Assembly (NCBI RefSeq): GCF_004214935.1 | Contig: NZ_SFCC01000016.1 | Coordinates: 124,001-188,000, forward strand | Length of the DNA stretch: 64,000 bases | DNA from: Amycolatopsis suaedae | GTDB lineage: Bacteria > Actinomycetota > Actinomycetes > Mycobacteriales > Pseudonocardiaceae | Direction: 5' to 3' | Shown: piece by piece, positions 22,983-31,291 of the stretch | Numbering within the stretch: position 1 is the first letter of the stretch | Layout: each line of letters starts with the position of its first letter | Translations under genes and position numbers: made by a program | Notes under the pieces: generated by a model | Seen by the model: the letters and a program-made list of their open reading frames with translations, nothing else | What the model was told of the DNA's origin: nothing | The model's database searches: none

Positions 22983-23444
22983 ATGTCCCAGCGAGCGGAC
23001 CGCGACCGCAGTCTGGCGGCGAAGCTGAACCACCTCTTCGCCACCCAGACCCCGCGCAGCGGCCAGGAGTACAGCAACGAGCACGTGGCCGCGGCCATCT
23101 CGGGCAAGGGCGAGGTCACCATCTCGCAGAGCTACATCTGGCAGCTGCGCAAGGGCAAGAAGGACAACCCGACCTTCAAGCACCTGCAGGCACTCGCTGC
23201 CTTCTTCGGCGTCCCGGCCAGCTACTTCTTCGACGACGAGGTCACCGACCGGGTCGACGCGCAGCTGGCCGAGCTGAAGTCCGAGCAGCGCAGGCTCAAC
23301 GAGATCGCCAGCTCCAGCGACGCCCAGCTGATGGCGATGCGGGCCGGTGAACTGTCCCCGCAGCGGCGGCGGCTGGTGATGGAACTGCTCAACGTCGTGT
23401 ACCGCGAGCAGCGGGCCGAACGCGGCGATAGGCCGGAAGAGTGA
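22983..23444 (+). CDS. EspR-like helix-turn-helix regulator
   Basis: A 153-residue XRE-type regulator following GGGAGG. Residues ~10-75 (LAAKLNHLFATQTP, YSNEHVAAAISGKGEVTIS, SYIWQLRKGKKDNPTFKHL, LAAFFGVPASYFFDD) match the EspR/Rv3849 and Streptomyces regulator type in which SYIWQLRxGKKxNPT is the recognition helix. The C-terminal half (RVDAQLAELKSEQRRLNEI, RRRLVMELLNVVYREQRA) is helical and probably dimerises. It begins a plus-strand run with an ImmA/IrrE metallopeptidase and a membrane protein, and probably regulates that run. Confidence 0.82.
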   Translation: MSQRADRDRSLAAKLNHLFATQTPRSGQEYSNEHVAAAISGKGEVTISQSYIWQLRKGKKDNPTFKHLQALAAFFGVPASYFFDDEVTDRVDAQLAELKSEQRRLNEIASSSDAQLMAMRAGELSPQRRRLVMELLNVVYREQRAERGDRPEE

Positions 23445-23530
23445 GACAAACCGGGCACGGGTCTCTGAACTGCGGCTGAACCGTTACGGTCGTCCAAGCG
23501 GACGACCAGTCGCGGGACGGAAGGTGACCT

Positions 23531-24076
23531 GTGCGCGAGCGTGCCCTACGCCGCCGGTGCCGGCAGTTGTTGACCGACCTCGACATCCGGCCCCCGCTCG
23601 ACGTCACCGAGTTGTGCCGCAAGGTCGGCGAGCAGCGGGGCAGGCCCATCCGGCTGATCGCGCACCCCATCCCGGTGCCGGGGCCGTTCGGCGTGTGGAT
23701 CGCCGACGAGGACGCCGACTACGTCATCTACCAGGAGAAGACGACCAAGTCCCACCAGGGCCACATCATCCTGCACGAGCTGGGGCACATGATCGCCGGG
23801 CACCGGCCCGGTGCCGACGACGAGCTGCTGATGGCCGAGCTGCTCGCGCCGGCCGAGCCGGAGCCGGCGGAGCTGAGCGAGCGCTTCCCCGATCTGGACC
23901 CCGAGGCCGTCCGGCGTGCCCTGCGCCGCAGCTCCTACGACAACGACCAGGAACGGGAGGCCGAGACCGTGGCGACGATCATCCTGGAGTGGGCCTCGGT
24001 ACTGGACCGGGTGGCCCCGAGGACTTCGGGCGACCCCATGGAGACCGCTCTCGCCGACCGGCTGGGATGGTTGTGA
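23531..24076 (+). CDS. ImmA/IrrE-family zinc metallopeptidase-like protein
   Basis: A 181-residue protein from GTG 23531. HIILHELGHMIAGH is the HExxH zinc site with the usual third His nearby, and QEREAETVATIILEWAS supplies the downstream Glu-containing helix (ExxA) of ImmA/IrrE peptidases. The N-terminal DLDIRPPLDVTELCRKVGEQ matches the family. ImmA-type enzymes cleave partner HTH repressors, so the HTH protein 86 bases upstream is the obvious candidate partner. No phage or conjugative genes are nearby, so this appears to be a chromosomal signalling module. The pairing is inference. Confidence 0.82.
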   Translation: MRERALRRRCRQLLTDLDIRPPLDVTELCRKVGEQRGRPIRLIAHPIPVPGPFGVWIADEDADYVIYQEKTTKSHQGHIILHELGHMIAGHRPGADDELLMAELLAPAEPEPAELSERFPDLDPEAVRRALRRSSYDNDQEREAETVATIILEWASVLDRVAPRTSGDPMETALADRLGWL

Positions 24077-24080
24077 CTCC

Positions 24081-25217
24081 ATGAACTCCGGGATCCTCGC
24101 CTACGGCATCGTCTCCATCATCGCGCTGGTCTGGATGCTGACCAGGCTCGTCCGGACCCCGCGCAGCGCCCCGCTGTGGGCGGTCACCGGTGTCGTCGCC
24201 GGGTTCGCCGTCGCGTTCCCGTTCGGCGAGGCCGCGGGCGACCAGGTGTCGCTGCTCGGGCTGTCCCCGATGCTGTGCAGGCTGGTGCAGCACGGCGCCC
24301 TGCTGGTGGCGGCCAACTGCCTGATCGCGTTCTTCCTGTTCTCCGCGCTGGAGTTCCGCCGCGCGCTGCGGCAGACGCTGGCCTACGCCGTGCCGCTGCT
24401 GGTCACGCTGGTGGTCCTCACCGTCGCCGCGGTGCGCACCCCGCCGGGCACCGGCACCAACGACCACCGGGTCACCAGCGTCGCGGTGTTCTTCGTGACC
24501 GCCGACCTGTACCTCGGCTTCGGCTTCGCCGTCGCGTTCGTGCTGGCCTGGCGCTACGCCAGGGGCGCCGAACGCAGGCTGGCGCGCGGCCTGCGGATCG
24601 CCGCGCTCGGCATGGCGGGCGTGGTACTGGCACACAGCCTGTTCATCCCGTCGGTCATCATGCGCTGGACCGGCGCGGCGGCCTCGGCCAGCGCCGACGG
24701 CAACGCCCAGACGACCATCGGCTGGTTCGGCGCGGTGTTCTTCATGCTGCCGGGCACGGTGCTGTTCGTCGTCGGCGTGAGTTACCCGGCCGCCGCCCGG
24801 CGCTGGGCGGCGCTGCGGGTGTGGGCCTACCACCGCAGGATGTACCACCGGCTCGGCCCGCTGTGGCAGGAGCTGCACCGGCACTTCCCCGAGGGCCAGC
24901 TGGGCCGGGTGCCCACCAGCCGGTGGCGGGACCTGCTCACCGTGCGTGGTGTGCACCGCCGCTACTACCGCAGGGTGATCGAGTGCCGGGACGGCCTGGT
25001 CCGGCTCAGCCCGTACCTGGCCACGGTCGGCGGCCCGGACTCGACGACCGACCCCGCCGTGCTGGCCCAGCGGCTGCGTGCCGCGCTGAAGGCACACGCC
25101 GACGACGCGCCGGTGCCCGCGCAGGCGGTCCCGGTGGCGGTGCCGGCCACCGGCGACACGCTGGACGAGGACGTCCGCGAGCTGGCCGCGCTGTCGGCCG
25201 CGTTGCGCACCGCGTGA
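24081..25217 (+). CDS. MAB_1171c-like integral membrane protein
   Basis: A 378-residue protein: seven or eight hydrophobic segments in the first ~245 residues ([20 protein letters not shown] at the N-terminus to [20 protein letters not shown]), then a cytoplasmic domain starting [20 protein letters not shown] with [13 protein letters not shown] and [20 protein letters not shown]. This is the architecture of the MAB_1171c/DUF6545 family, uncharacterised proteins repeatedly placed next to ImmA/IrrE and HTH genes in actinobacteria. It starts four bases after the metallopeptidase stop. Transport is often suggested, but nothing here proves it; a receptor role is equally possible. Confidence 0.75.
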   Translation: MNSGILAYGIVSIIALVWMLTRLVRTPRSAPLWAVTGVVAGFAVAFPFGEAAGDQVSLLGLSPMLCRLVQHGALLVAANCLIAFFLFSALEFRRALRQTLAYAVPLLVTLVVLTVAAVRTPPGTGTNDHRVTSVAVFFVTADLYLGFGFAVAFVLAWRYARGAERRLARGLRIAALGMAGVVLAHSLFIPSVIMRWTGAAASASADGNAQTTIGWFGAVFFMLPGTVLFVVGVSYPAAARRWAALRVWAYHRRMYHRLGPLWQELHRHFPEGQLGRVPTSRWRDLLTVRGVHRRYYRRVIECRDGLVRLSPYLATVGGPDSTTDPAVLAQRLRAALKAHADDAPVPAQAVPVAVPATGDTLDEDVRELAALSAALRTA

Positions 25218-25223
25218 GAACGC

Positions 25224-25252
25224 TTGGCGGATCACGCCCGGGGCTCTAGGTT
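25224..25252 (+). promoter_or_regulatory. Probable sigma-70-type promoter of valine dehydrogenase
   Basis: TTGGCG (25224-25229), a 17-base spacer and TAGGTT (25247-25252) fit a vegetative promoter. It leaves a leader of about 90 bases before GTG 25351, which has the ribosome site AAAGGAG. Confidence 0.5.
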
Positions 25253-25350
25253 CGTGCCCGAGGTACCTCCGCGGTGACGATCTCGCCGCGCGGGCACCGA
25301 TCCCCAGGGCGTGTCACAAGCACGCCGGTGCAGACAAAGGAGTCACCACC

Positions 25351-26427
25351 GTGTCCTCCCAGGGTGTGTTCGATCGCGACACCGGCCACGAACAGGTCGT
25401 GTACTGCCACGACAAGGCCAGCGGCCTCAAGGCCATCATCGGCATCTACTCCACCGCGCTGGGCCCCGCGCTCGGCGGAACCCGGTTCTACCCCTACGCC
25501 TCCGAACAGGACGCGCTCGACGACGTGCTGGCCCTGTCCAAGGGCATGGCCTACAAGAACGCGCTCGCCGGCCTGGACCTCGGCGGCGGCAAGGCCGTCA
25601 TCATCGGTGACCCGGCCACCGACAAGTCCGAGGCGCTGCTGCGGGCCTACGGCCGGTTCGTCGCCTCACTCGGCGGCCGCTACATCACCGCCTGCGACGT
25701 GGGCACGTTCGTGGCCGACATGGACGTCGTGGCCAGGGAGAGCCGCTTCGTCACCGGCCGCTCGCCGGAGGACGGCGGCGCGGGCGACTCGTCGGTGCTC
25801 ACCGCGTTCGGCGTGTTCCAGGGCATGCGCGCCAGTGCCGACCACCTGTGGGGCACGCCCGAGCTGCGTGGCAGGCGGGTCGGCGTCGCCGGTGTCGGCA
25901 AGGTGGGCCACATCCTGGTCGGGCACCTGATCGAGGCGGGTGCGCAGGTGGTGATCACCGACGTCTCGGCGGCGGCCGTCGAGCGCACCCGGGCCCAGTA
26001 CCCGGCCGTCGGCGTGGCCGCCGACGCCGACGAGCTGCTGCGCTCCGAGCTGGACGTGTTCGCCCCGTGCGCGCTGGGTGGCGCGCTGAACGACGACACG
26101 GTGCCGGTGCTGCGGGCCAAGGTGGTCTGCGGCGCGGCCAACAACCAGCTCGCGCACCCCGGCATCGACAAGCAGCTGGCCGACCGCGGCGTGTTGTTCG
26201 CGCCGGACTACCTGGTCAACGCCGGTGGCGTGATCCAGGTCAGCGACGAGCTGCACGGTTTCGACTTCGCCAGGGCTCAGCGCAAGGCCGCGGGCATCTT
26301 CGACACCACCAAGGCGGTGTTCGCGCTGGCCGACGCCGAGGGCGTACCGCCGGCGACGGCCGCGGACCGGCTCGCCGAGCGGCGCATGTCGGAGATCTCC
26401 GGCCTGCGCTCGATCATGGTCGGCTGA
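25351..26427 (+). CDS. vdh: Valine/leucine dehydrogenase (Glu/Leu/Phe/Val dehydrogenase family)
   Basis: A 358-residue NAD-dependent amino-acid dehydrogenase. [14 protein letters not shown] is the substrate-binding Gly-rich region, [20 protein letters not shown] contains the two catalytic Lys region, [21 protein letters not shown] is the Rossmann site, and [21 protein letters not shown] and [18 protein letters not shown] complete the family pattern. It deaminates branched-chain amino acids to 2-oxo acids, which in actinomycetes feed branched fatty acid and polyketide precursors. A palindromic terminator follows the stop by nine bases. Confidence 0.9.
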   Translation: MSSQGVFDRDTGHEQVVYCHDKASGLKAIIGIYSTALGPALGGTRFYPYASEQDALDDVLALSKGMAYKNALAGLDLGGGKAVIIGDPATDKSEALLRAYGRFVASLGGRYITACDVGTFVADMDVVARESRFVTGRSPEDGGAGDSSVLTAFGVFQGMRASADHLWGTPELRGRRVGVAGVGKVGHILVGHLIEAGAQVVITDVSAAAVERTRAQYPAVGVAADADELLRSELDVFAPCALGGALNDDTVPVLRAKVVCGAANNQLAHPGIDKQLADRGVLFAPDYLVNAGGVIQVSDELHGFDFARAQRKAAGIFDTTKAVFALADAEGVPPATAADRLAERRMSEISGLRSIMVG

Positions 26428-26435
26428 GTATCCGG

Positions 26436-26490
26436 GCACGTGAAGGCCACCTTCATTACGTGAGACGTAGTGAAGGTGGCCTTCCCGTGC
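26436..26490. terminator. Palindrome family copy P3 between convergent genes
   Basis: GCACGTGAAGGCCACCTTCA (26436-26455), a 15-base loop, and TGAAGGTGGCCTTCCCGTGC (26471-26490), with one mismatched pair. It fills the 69-base gap between the convergent valine dehydrogenase and DUF5302 genes, ideal for terminating both. Confidence 0.75.
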
Positions 26491-26496
26491 TGTGGG

Positions 26497-26685
26497 TCAG
26501 CCGCTCTTGCGGCGGAACTCGCGCTTGTGCGCGGCGGGGCCGTGCGCGTAGTTGACCTTGGAGCCGCGGTCCTCGTGGGACGTGCCGGACTTCGCCTTGG
26601 CCTGCTTGCGCTCCAGCGCCTCCCGGAACTTGCGCTTGACCTCGTCTTCCGCACCAGCTTCTGCGGACGGTGTGGAGTCGGACAT
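26497..26685 (-). CDS. DUF5302-type small hydrophilic protein
   Basis: A 62-residue charged protein with a GGAGG ribosome site. The pattern EDEVKRKFREALERKQAKAK, then SKVNYAHGPAAHKREFRRKSG matches the actinobacterial DUF5302 family, small nearly invariant proteins of unknown function. The central helix is amphipathic and the tail strongly basic, so nucleic-acid or ribosome association is conceivable but unproven. Confidence 0.82.
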   Translation of the reverse strand: MSDSTPSAEAGAEDEVKRKFREALERKQAKAKSGTSHEDRGSKVNYAHGPAAHKREFRRKSG

Positions 26686-26836
26686 GGAAACCTCCGGCCA
26701 AGGTCGTGTGCTTTCCGGTCCAGCCTTCCAGGCGTGCCCCGCGATGGCGAGTGGATTTCACCGGTTGCCGTTCATTCGACCGATGCGTAGGCTCGTTACA
26801 TGTAGATAAGCTACGTATTCGGATCTGGGAGGAACC

Positions 26837-27316
26837 ATGGGCAGAAGGCTTCTGGCCGCGGCCGTCGCGGCCGCCGGGGTGGCGGCCGTCACGCTGACCG
26901 GCGTGGCGTCGGCGGGCGGTGGAGGGGACCGCGAGGCGTTCGCCGAGCTGGTGCGGACCCAGCAGCGGGCCTGGGAGATCGAGTCGGGCGCCTTGTTCGC
27001 CTCGACGTTCACCCGGGACGGCAGCGTGGTCACGTTCAACGGCGACCATCTCGTGACCCGGCCGGTGATCGCGGCTGAGATGCAGCGGTACTTCGACCAC
27101 TACATCGAGGACACCACGTTCCAGGTGCTCGGCGAGCACGTCCAGTACCTGCGGCCGGATCTGGTCACCATCACCCGCACGACCTGTCTGGTCACCGCTC
27201 CGGCCACGGGCTGCCGCGACGGGTCGCTGTCGGTCAACACCAACCTGCTGACCAAGGAACGGGGCGGCTGGCGGCAGGCGATCTTCCAGAACACCCGCAA
27301 GGTGCCGCTGCCCTGA
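26837..27316 (+). CDS. Secreted SnoaL/NTF2-like protein
   Basis: A 159-residue protein with an AGGA-type ribosome site. Residues 1-26 are a signal peptide (MGRRLLAAAVAAAGVAAVTL...ASAGG). The rest is an NTF2-like cone: FAELVRTQQRAWEIESGALF, FTRDGSVVTFNG, ITRTTCLVTAPATGC (two Cys that could pair outside the cell) and WRQAIFQNTRKV, close to the SgcJ/EcaC or DUF4440 group. No catalytic residues can be assigned. Upstream (about 26797-26817) ACATGTAG and CTACGTA form an imperfect inverted repeat overlapping the likely promoter. Confidence 0.7.
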   Translation: MGRRLLAAAVAAAGVAAVTLTGVASAGGGGDREAFAELVRTQQRAWEIESGALFASTFTRDGSVVTFNGDHLVTRPVIAAEMQRYFDHYIEDTTFQVLGEHVQYLRPDLVTITRTTCLVTAPATGCRDGSLSVNTNLLTKERGGWRQAIFQNTRKVPLP

Positions 27317-27325
27317 CACGACCCC

Positions 27326-27349
27326 GGGGTCAGACCGTGGTCTGACCCC
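27326..27349 (+). terminator. Perfect 11-bp hairpin
   Basis: GGGGTCAGACC and GGTCTGACCCC form an 11-bp stem with a GT centre, starting ten bases after the stop of the secreted NTF2-like protein. No T tract follows, as is usual in GC-rich actinobacteria. Confidence 0.7.
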
Positions 27350-27404
27350 AGCTGTGCGACCGGAGTCCGACGCGCGACGTCCCGCCGGAGCCGACAATCC
27401 GCAC

Positions 27405-28223
27405 ATGCGTGCTCATCACTCGTCCACTTCGGACGAAAAGAAGCGGGAATTCCCGGCGTGGCTGGCGGTGACCGGGCCGGTCGCTCGTGACCTGCACACC
27501 CCGGGCCTGCCCTGGTTTCCCGGCAGGTGGATCGGCGGCGCCTGCCTGATCGTGGCGCCGGTTCTCATGCTGGTCGGCACCCCCCTGCGGTCGCCGTTCC
27601 ACTTCTTCTTCCCGCAGCAACTGGCGGCACAACAGCAGCACCCGGCGGTGATGGCAGCGGCGTACGCCTGCTTCGCGCTGGGAAACGTGCTGCTGTTCCC
27701 CGCGGTCGTCACCCTGTGCCGGGGGATCGTCAGAACCCGGCCGGTCTGGGCGTACTGGGGTGGCACGCTCGTCGTCCTGGGCCTGTTCACGCGCGCCTAC
27801 CACGCGGGGACCGACCAGATCGTGTTCGTCCTGTCCGGCACGCGGGGCGTCGAGTCCGCCGGGCAGCTGGTGGCCGACTACTACGGGGCCTGGGGTGCGA
27901 TGACCTGGCACCCCTTCCGCATCCTCGGCGGGGCGACTCTCGCCGGCTGGATCGTCCTCGCCGTGGGGGCTTGGCGTTCGGGCGTGCTCCGCCCGCTGGG
28001 TGCGGTGTCCCTGGCGCTGATGTCCGTCCATGCCTTCGGCACGCTGAAGGGCACGCAGGTTCCGGTGTCGATTCTCGCCACCGGGGGCCTGACCGTGGCG
28101 TTGGTTCCCGTCGGGGTGTATCTGCTGCGCGCCGGGCCCGGCCCGACCCGCAAGGCGATCGGCTGGATCGTCGTGACGGCGTCGCTACTCACCCTCGGTG
28201 CGTTGTTCGGGCCGCGTGGCTGA
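27405..28223 (+). CDS. Multi-spanning membrane protein of unknown function
   Basis: About 272 residues from ATG 27405 (GTG 27354 is an alternative; neither has a clear ribosome site). Seven hydrophobic segments are visible, including WIGGACLIVAPVLMLVGTPL, AAAYACFALGNVLLFPAVV, YWGGTLVVLGLFTRAYHAG and the C-terminal WIVVTASLLTLGALFG. An HFFFPQQLAAQQQHP loop follows the first helix. I do not recognise the family with certainty; the layout resembles generic DUF998-like proteins. It converges on the GH28 gene with only two bases between stops. Confidence 0.65.
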   Translation: MRAHHSSTSDEKKREFPAWLAVTGPVARDLHTPGLPWFPGRWIGGACLIVAPVLMLVGTPLRSPFHFFFPQQLAAQQQHPAVMAAAYACFALGNVLLFPAVVTLCRGIVRTRPVWAYWGGTLVVLGLFTRAYHAGTDQIVFVLSGTRGVESAGQLVADYYGAWGAMTWHPFRILGGATLAGWIVLAVGAWRSGVLRPLGAVSLALMSVHAFGTLKGTQVPVSILATGGLTVALVPVGVYLLRAGPGPTRKAIGWIVVTASLLTLGALFGPRG

Positions 28224-28225
28224 GT

Positions 28226-29611
28226 TCAGCCTGCCGGCCTGCCGTTGATCGTCGTGTTACGAAAGCGCAGGTTGTCGGTGTCGATCAGGTGATTCGGCTG
28301 GGCGATGCGGGTGAACGTGCTGTCGCTGATCAGCACGTCGCGGATGTGGCTCTGCGGCAGGCCCTCGAAGTTGGCCGCGACGCGGCCGCCGTCGATGCGC
28401 ATGCGGTCCACGGTGATGTTCCGGATGCGCGGGTAGTGCCCCTTCGTGCCGCCGCCGTTGTAGAACATGCTGACGTCGAGGATCTCCCGTTCGACGTCGC
28501 GGCCGGTGAAGTCACGCAGGTGGATGCCGTCGACGTAGCCGCCCCGGTCGGAGTTGGTCTTGATGTAGAGCGCGTGCTTGACCGGGTAGCGGCCGGGGAA
28601 GTCCGGTGCGTTGATCTCGCAGTCGCGGGCGAACGCCGTGTGCACGCCGCCGGACATCTCGCTGCCGACGGTGATCCCGCCCCAGCGGCCGGAGAACTTG
28701 CACCGTTCCACCACGACGTGGGAGGTCGGGATGCCGACCTGGCGGCCATCGGCATCCCGACCGGACTTGAGTACCACACAGTCGTCGTTGGTGTTGAAGC
28801 GGGAGTCCGCCACGTAGGCGAAGCTGGACGAGTCCAGGTCGACGCCGTCACCCTGCGAGTTGGTGGTGAGGATGTGGATGTCGCGCACGGTGATGTTCCG
28901 GCTGAACACGAAGTGCAGCGACCACATCGCGGGGTTGGTGATGAACACGTCGCTGACCGCGATGTTCCGGCAGCGGAAGAACTGGATCATGTTGGGCCGC
29001 AGGCGTTTGCCCGGGCCGAAGATCCGCCGTTCGACGGGGACGCCCTCCTCGCCCATGCGCCGCAGCTCCTGCGTCGCGCCCGCGCCCCAGCCACGCCATT
29101 CCCCGTTGACGGCGTCGCCGTCGAGCGTGCCGCTGCCGGTGATGGCCAGGTTGCGTTGCTCGAAGGCGTAGATGAAGGGGGAGTAGTTGTAGCAGAGGGT
29201 GCCTTCCCAGCGGGTCAGCACGAGCGGGAGGTAGTCGGCCGGGTCGGTGCTGAACTTGACCGTGGCACCGGCGCCGACGTGCAGTTCGACGTTGCTGCGC
29301 AGGTGGATCGGCCCGGTGCGGAACGTGCCGGGCGGCACGACCACCCGGCCGCCGCCCGCCGCCGAGCAGGCGGCGACGGCGCGGGCGAACGCCGCGGTGT
29401 TGCTCGCGGCGCCGGCTGCCGGGTCCGCGCCGAAGCCGGTGACGACGAAGTCGCGCCGGGGAATCCGCGGCGGCCGGACGCGGGCCATGATCCGCGGGAC
29501 CTGCCGCCACGGATCGGCTTCGCCCGCCGCCGTGGCTGTCGCGGGGGTGAGTACCGCGGCCGACGCCAGCGCGCCGGCCCCGGCGAGGAACGTGCGCCGC
29601 GAATGCGTCAT
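28226..29611 (-). CDS. Tat-exported GH28-family glycosidase (polygalacturonase-like)
   Basis: A 461-residue protein. Residues 1-29 are a Tat signal (SRRTFLAGAGALASAAVL). The body is a right-handed beta helix of the pectin-lyase fold: VTGFGADPAAGAASNTAAF, a GSGTLDGDAVNGEW turn, TTNSQGDGVDLDSSSF, FNTNDDCVVLKSGRD with the paired acids of GH28, GGITVGSEMSGG and YIKTNSDRGGYVDG. GH28 enzymes hydrolyse polygalacturonan or related alpha-linkages by inversion outside the cell. Substrate may be pectin or rhamnogalacturonan. The promoter carries the box TCATATATCAGA shared with two other loci. Confidence 0.82.
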   Translation of the reverse strand: MTHSRRTFLAGAGALASAAVLTPATATAAGEADPWRQVPRIMARVRPPRIPRRDFVVTGFGADPAAGAASNTAAFARAVAACSAAGGGRVVVPPGTFRTGPIHLRSNVELHVGAGATVKFSTDPADYLPLVLTRWEGTLCYNYSPFIYAFEQRNLAITGSGTLDGDAVNGEWRGWGAGATQELRRMGEEGVPVERRIFGPGKRLRPNMIQFFRCRNIAVSDVFITNPAMWSLHFVFSRNITVRDIHILTTNSQGDGVDLDSSSFAYVADSRFNTNDDCVVLKSGRDADGRQVGIPTSHVVVERCKFSGRWGGITVGSEMSGGVHTAFARDCEINAPDFPGRYPVKHALYIKTNSDRGGYVDGIHLRDFTGRDVEREILDVSMFYNGGGTKGHYPRIRNITVDRMRIDGGRVAANFEGLPQSHIRDVLISDSTFTRIAQPNHLIDTDNLRFRNTTINGRPAG

Positions 29612-29618
29612 CGCCCCA

Positions 29619-29640
29619 TCATATATCAGATACATCAGAC
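29619..29640 (-). promoter_or_regulatory. Promoter/operator of the GH28 gene with shared TCATATATCAGA box
   Basis: TCATATATCAGA (29619-29630, plus-strand reading) is identical to 10834-10845 and shares TGATATATGA (reverse strand) with 48177-48186 before the sugar-acid operon. A second ATCAGA-like half-site, CATCAGA, follows within ten bases. It lies eight bases upstream of the GH28 ATG. Confidence 0.5.
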
Positions 29641-29650
29641 GTCCAGCCTC

Positions 29651-29709
29651 AGTTGATGTCCCCCAATGCCACATTGGGGGACATCAACTCCCCCAATGTG
29701 GCATTGGGG
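29651..29709. repeat. Double palindrome with alternative foldings
   Basis: AGTTGATGTCCCCCAATG (29651-29668) pairs perfectly with 29672-29689 over 18 bp around a CCA loop. Directly after, CCCCCAATG TGG CATTGGGG (29690-29709) forms a second hairpin. Because the two cores are complementary, 29660-29680 can instead pair with 29690-29709. It lies between two minus-strand genes, downstream of the lipase stop's opposite side and upstream of the GH28 promoter. Confidence 0.7.
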
Positions 29710-29728
29710 TACTACGGAGAGGCGGGTG

Positions 29729-30562
29729 TCATCGGAGGTGTGCGAGCACCTTCTGGGCGCTGGCACGCATGCCGAGGGCGTTGGGGTGCACCGGGGCCGC
29801 GGGGGCGGTCGGGAAGATGCCCTCCACCCACTTCGTGCCCGGCGGGGTGCAGACGTCGTGGCCGCGGGTGAACGTGTCGACGTACTCGGCACCGTTGCGC
29901 GAGGCCTGCTCGGCGACGATCTCGTTCAGCCTGCGCTCGACGCCGTCCAGGAACGGCACGTCGCCCCGCGCGATCGGCACGATCGGGAAGCAGCCGGTGC
30001 GCTCGGGCAGGATGGCCGGGTAGCCGACCAGGACGATCCGGGCCCGCGGCGCCCTGGTGCGGATGCCGTCGACGGCCTCGCCCAGCTTCGGCGCGAACGC
30101 GGTGAGCCGCTGCTCGAGTGTGTCGCCGTAGTGATCGGCACACGGCGAGCCGCCCGGGTTGGTCACCGCCAGCAGGCCGCAGGTCACCACGATCTCGGCG
30201 AAGCCGACGTCGTTGCCGCCCATGCCCATCGTCACCAGGTCGGTGCCTGCGGTGAGCGCGTCGTACTGCGGTGGCACGAAGCCGAACTGGCGGCCGGTGA
30301 GGTCGCGGGTCGTCGCACCGCCGCAGCTGACGTCGACGAACTTCGCCGGCTTCAGCTCGGCGGCCACCAGCGAGGGGTAGTTGCGGTCGGACCGGGTGCA
30401 GGGCAGGTCGATCTGGTTGGGGATGAGCGAACCCGAGGTGAACGAGTCGCCGAGCGCCACGTAGCGGTCGATGGAATCCGCGGCCGCGGCCGGAGCGGCC
30501 ACCACGGCGGCCGCGGCGGCCGTGGCGAGACAGAGGGCGAGACGGCGCCGGAAAGAGACCAT
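29729..30562 (-). CDS. Secreted SGNH/GDSL lipase or esterase
   Basis: A 277-residue enzyme with GGAG ribosome site. Residues 1-28 are a signal peptide. Block I YVALGDSFTSGSLI holds the catalytic Ser, block II the Gly in SCGGATTRDLTG, block III MGMGGNDVGFAE the Asn, and block V APVHPNALGM the catalytic His (with an acid upstream at or near block V). Six cysteines could form three disulfides, as in the structurally known Streptomyces SGNH lipases of this type. It acts on acyl esters outside the cell. It diverges from a TetR regulator, and the palindrome ACTCGCGAGT lies between them. Confidence 0.87.
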   Translation of the reverse strand: MVSFRRRLALCLATAAAAAVVAAPAAAADSIDRYVALGDSFTSGSLIPNQIDLPCTRSDRNYPSLVAAELKPAKFVDVSCGGATTRDLTGRQFGFVPPQYDALTAGTDLVTMGMGGNDVGFAEIVVTCGLLAVTNPGGSPCADHYGDTLEQRLTAFAPKLGEAVDGIRTRAPRARIVLVGYPAILPERTGCFPIVPIARGDVPFLDGVERRLNEIVAEQASRNGAEYVDTFTRGHDVCTPPGTKWVEGIFPTAPAAPVHPNALGMRASAQKVLAHLR

Positions 30563-30598
30563 GTCAACTCCAGTGGTGAGATGGGCCACACGGAAGTT

Positions 30599-30608
30599 AC
30601 TCGCGAGT
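30599..30608. promoter_or_regulatory. Palindrome between lipase and TetR genes
   Basis: ACTCGCGAGT is a perfect 10-bp palindrome in the 87-base divergent gap and could be the TetR operator. Its halves equal the box repeated in the large intergenic elements elsewhere in the window. Confidence 0.4.
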
Positions 30609-30649
30609 TTGAATCTGGGTCAACGGTCGTTCCCCATTAGGCTCAGCGG

Positions 30650-31291
30650 ATGACCAGGCGGCACAGGGATCCCGAGGCCGCTTTGGTGGCAGCCGGCACC
30701 AGGCTGTTCTCCCGGCACGGCTACGACGCGGTGTCCATCGACGACATCGCCGCCGAGGCCGGACTGGCCAAGGGCCTGCTGTACTACTACTTCGCCGGCA
30801 AGCGCGCCCTGTACCTCGCCGTCGTCCGGGCCGCGGCCGACGCGCTGGCCGAGCGCACCGTTCCCGACCCGGCGCTGCCCGCTGCGCGGCGCACCGCCGC
30901 CGTGCTGGACGCGGTGATCGAATGGGCCAAGGAGTACGGCGAGAACAGCAGGCTGCTGCTGTCCCAGCACGCCGGCCCCGACCCCGAGCTGCAGGCGATC
31001 CTGCAGGCCGCCCGGACCCGGCAGGTCGACATGATGCTGGCCGGCATGCGCCGCACCGGCGCGGAACTGGGCCTGCCGCCTGCCGGGGAGACACCGGCAC
31101 TGCGGTACGCCGTGCGCGGCTGGATCGCGTTCATCGAAGGCGTGCTCACCCAGTGGCTCGACGAGCGCGACCTGTCCGAATCCGAGCTACGGGAGTTGTT
31201 CCTGCACGCCGCGGGCGGCCTGCTCACCGCCGCCCGGCGCGCAGAGCGCCCGGCGCGCCCTCGGGCACGGCGGGATTCGCCGGAGCGATAG
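30650..31291 (+). CDS. TetR-family transcriptional regulator
   Basis: A 213-residue repressor. The HTH occupies residues ~12-55: AGTRLFSRHGYDAVSIDDIA, AEAGLAKGLLYYYFAGKRAL. The ligand domain is all helical and the last ~25 residues are a disordered Arg/Pro-rich tail (ERPARPRARRDSPER). That tail is encoded opposite the last codons of the convergent ChoD-like gene: the two genes overlap by 68 bases. Regulation of the divergent lipase is the simplest guess; a lipid or sterol ligand is possible given the neighbours. Confidence 0.83.
   Translation: MTRRHRDPEAALVAAGTRLFSRHGYDAVSIDDIAAEAGLAKGLLYYYFAGKRALYLAVVRAAADALAERTVPDPALPAARRTAAVLDAVIEWAKEYGENSRLLLSQHAGPDPELQAILQAARTRQVDMMLAGMRRTGAELGLPPAGETPALRYAVRGWIAFIEGVLTQWLDERDLSESELRELFLHAAGGLLTAARRAERPARPRARRDSPER

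Noticed and set aside
23531-24076. Phage or conjugative-element repressor control (ImmA-type)
   Set aside because: No integrase, phage or transfer genes are present; the three-gene layout fits a chromosomal actinobacterial module.
27527-29656. Open frame of about 700 codons across the membrane-protein and GH28 genes
   Set aside because: It crosses two convergent, well-supported genes and has shadow composition.
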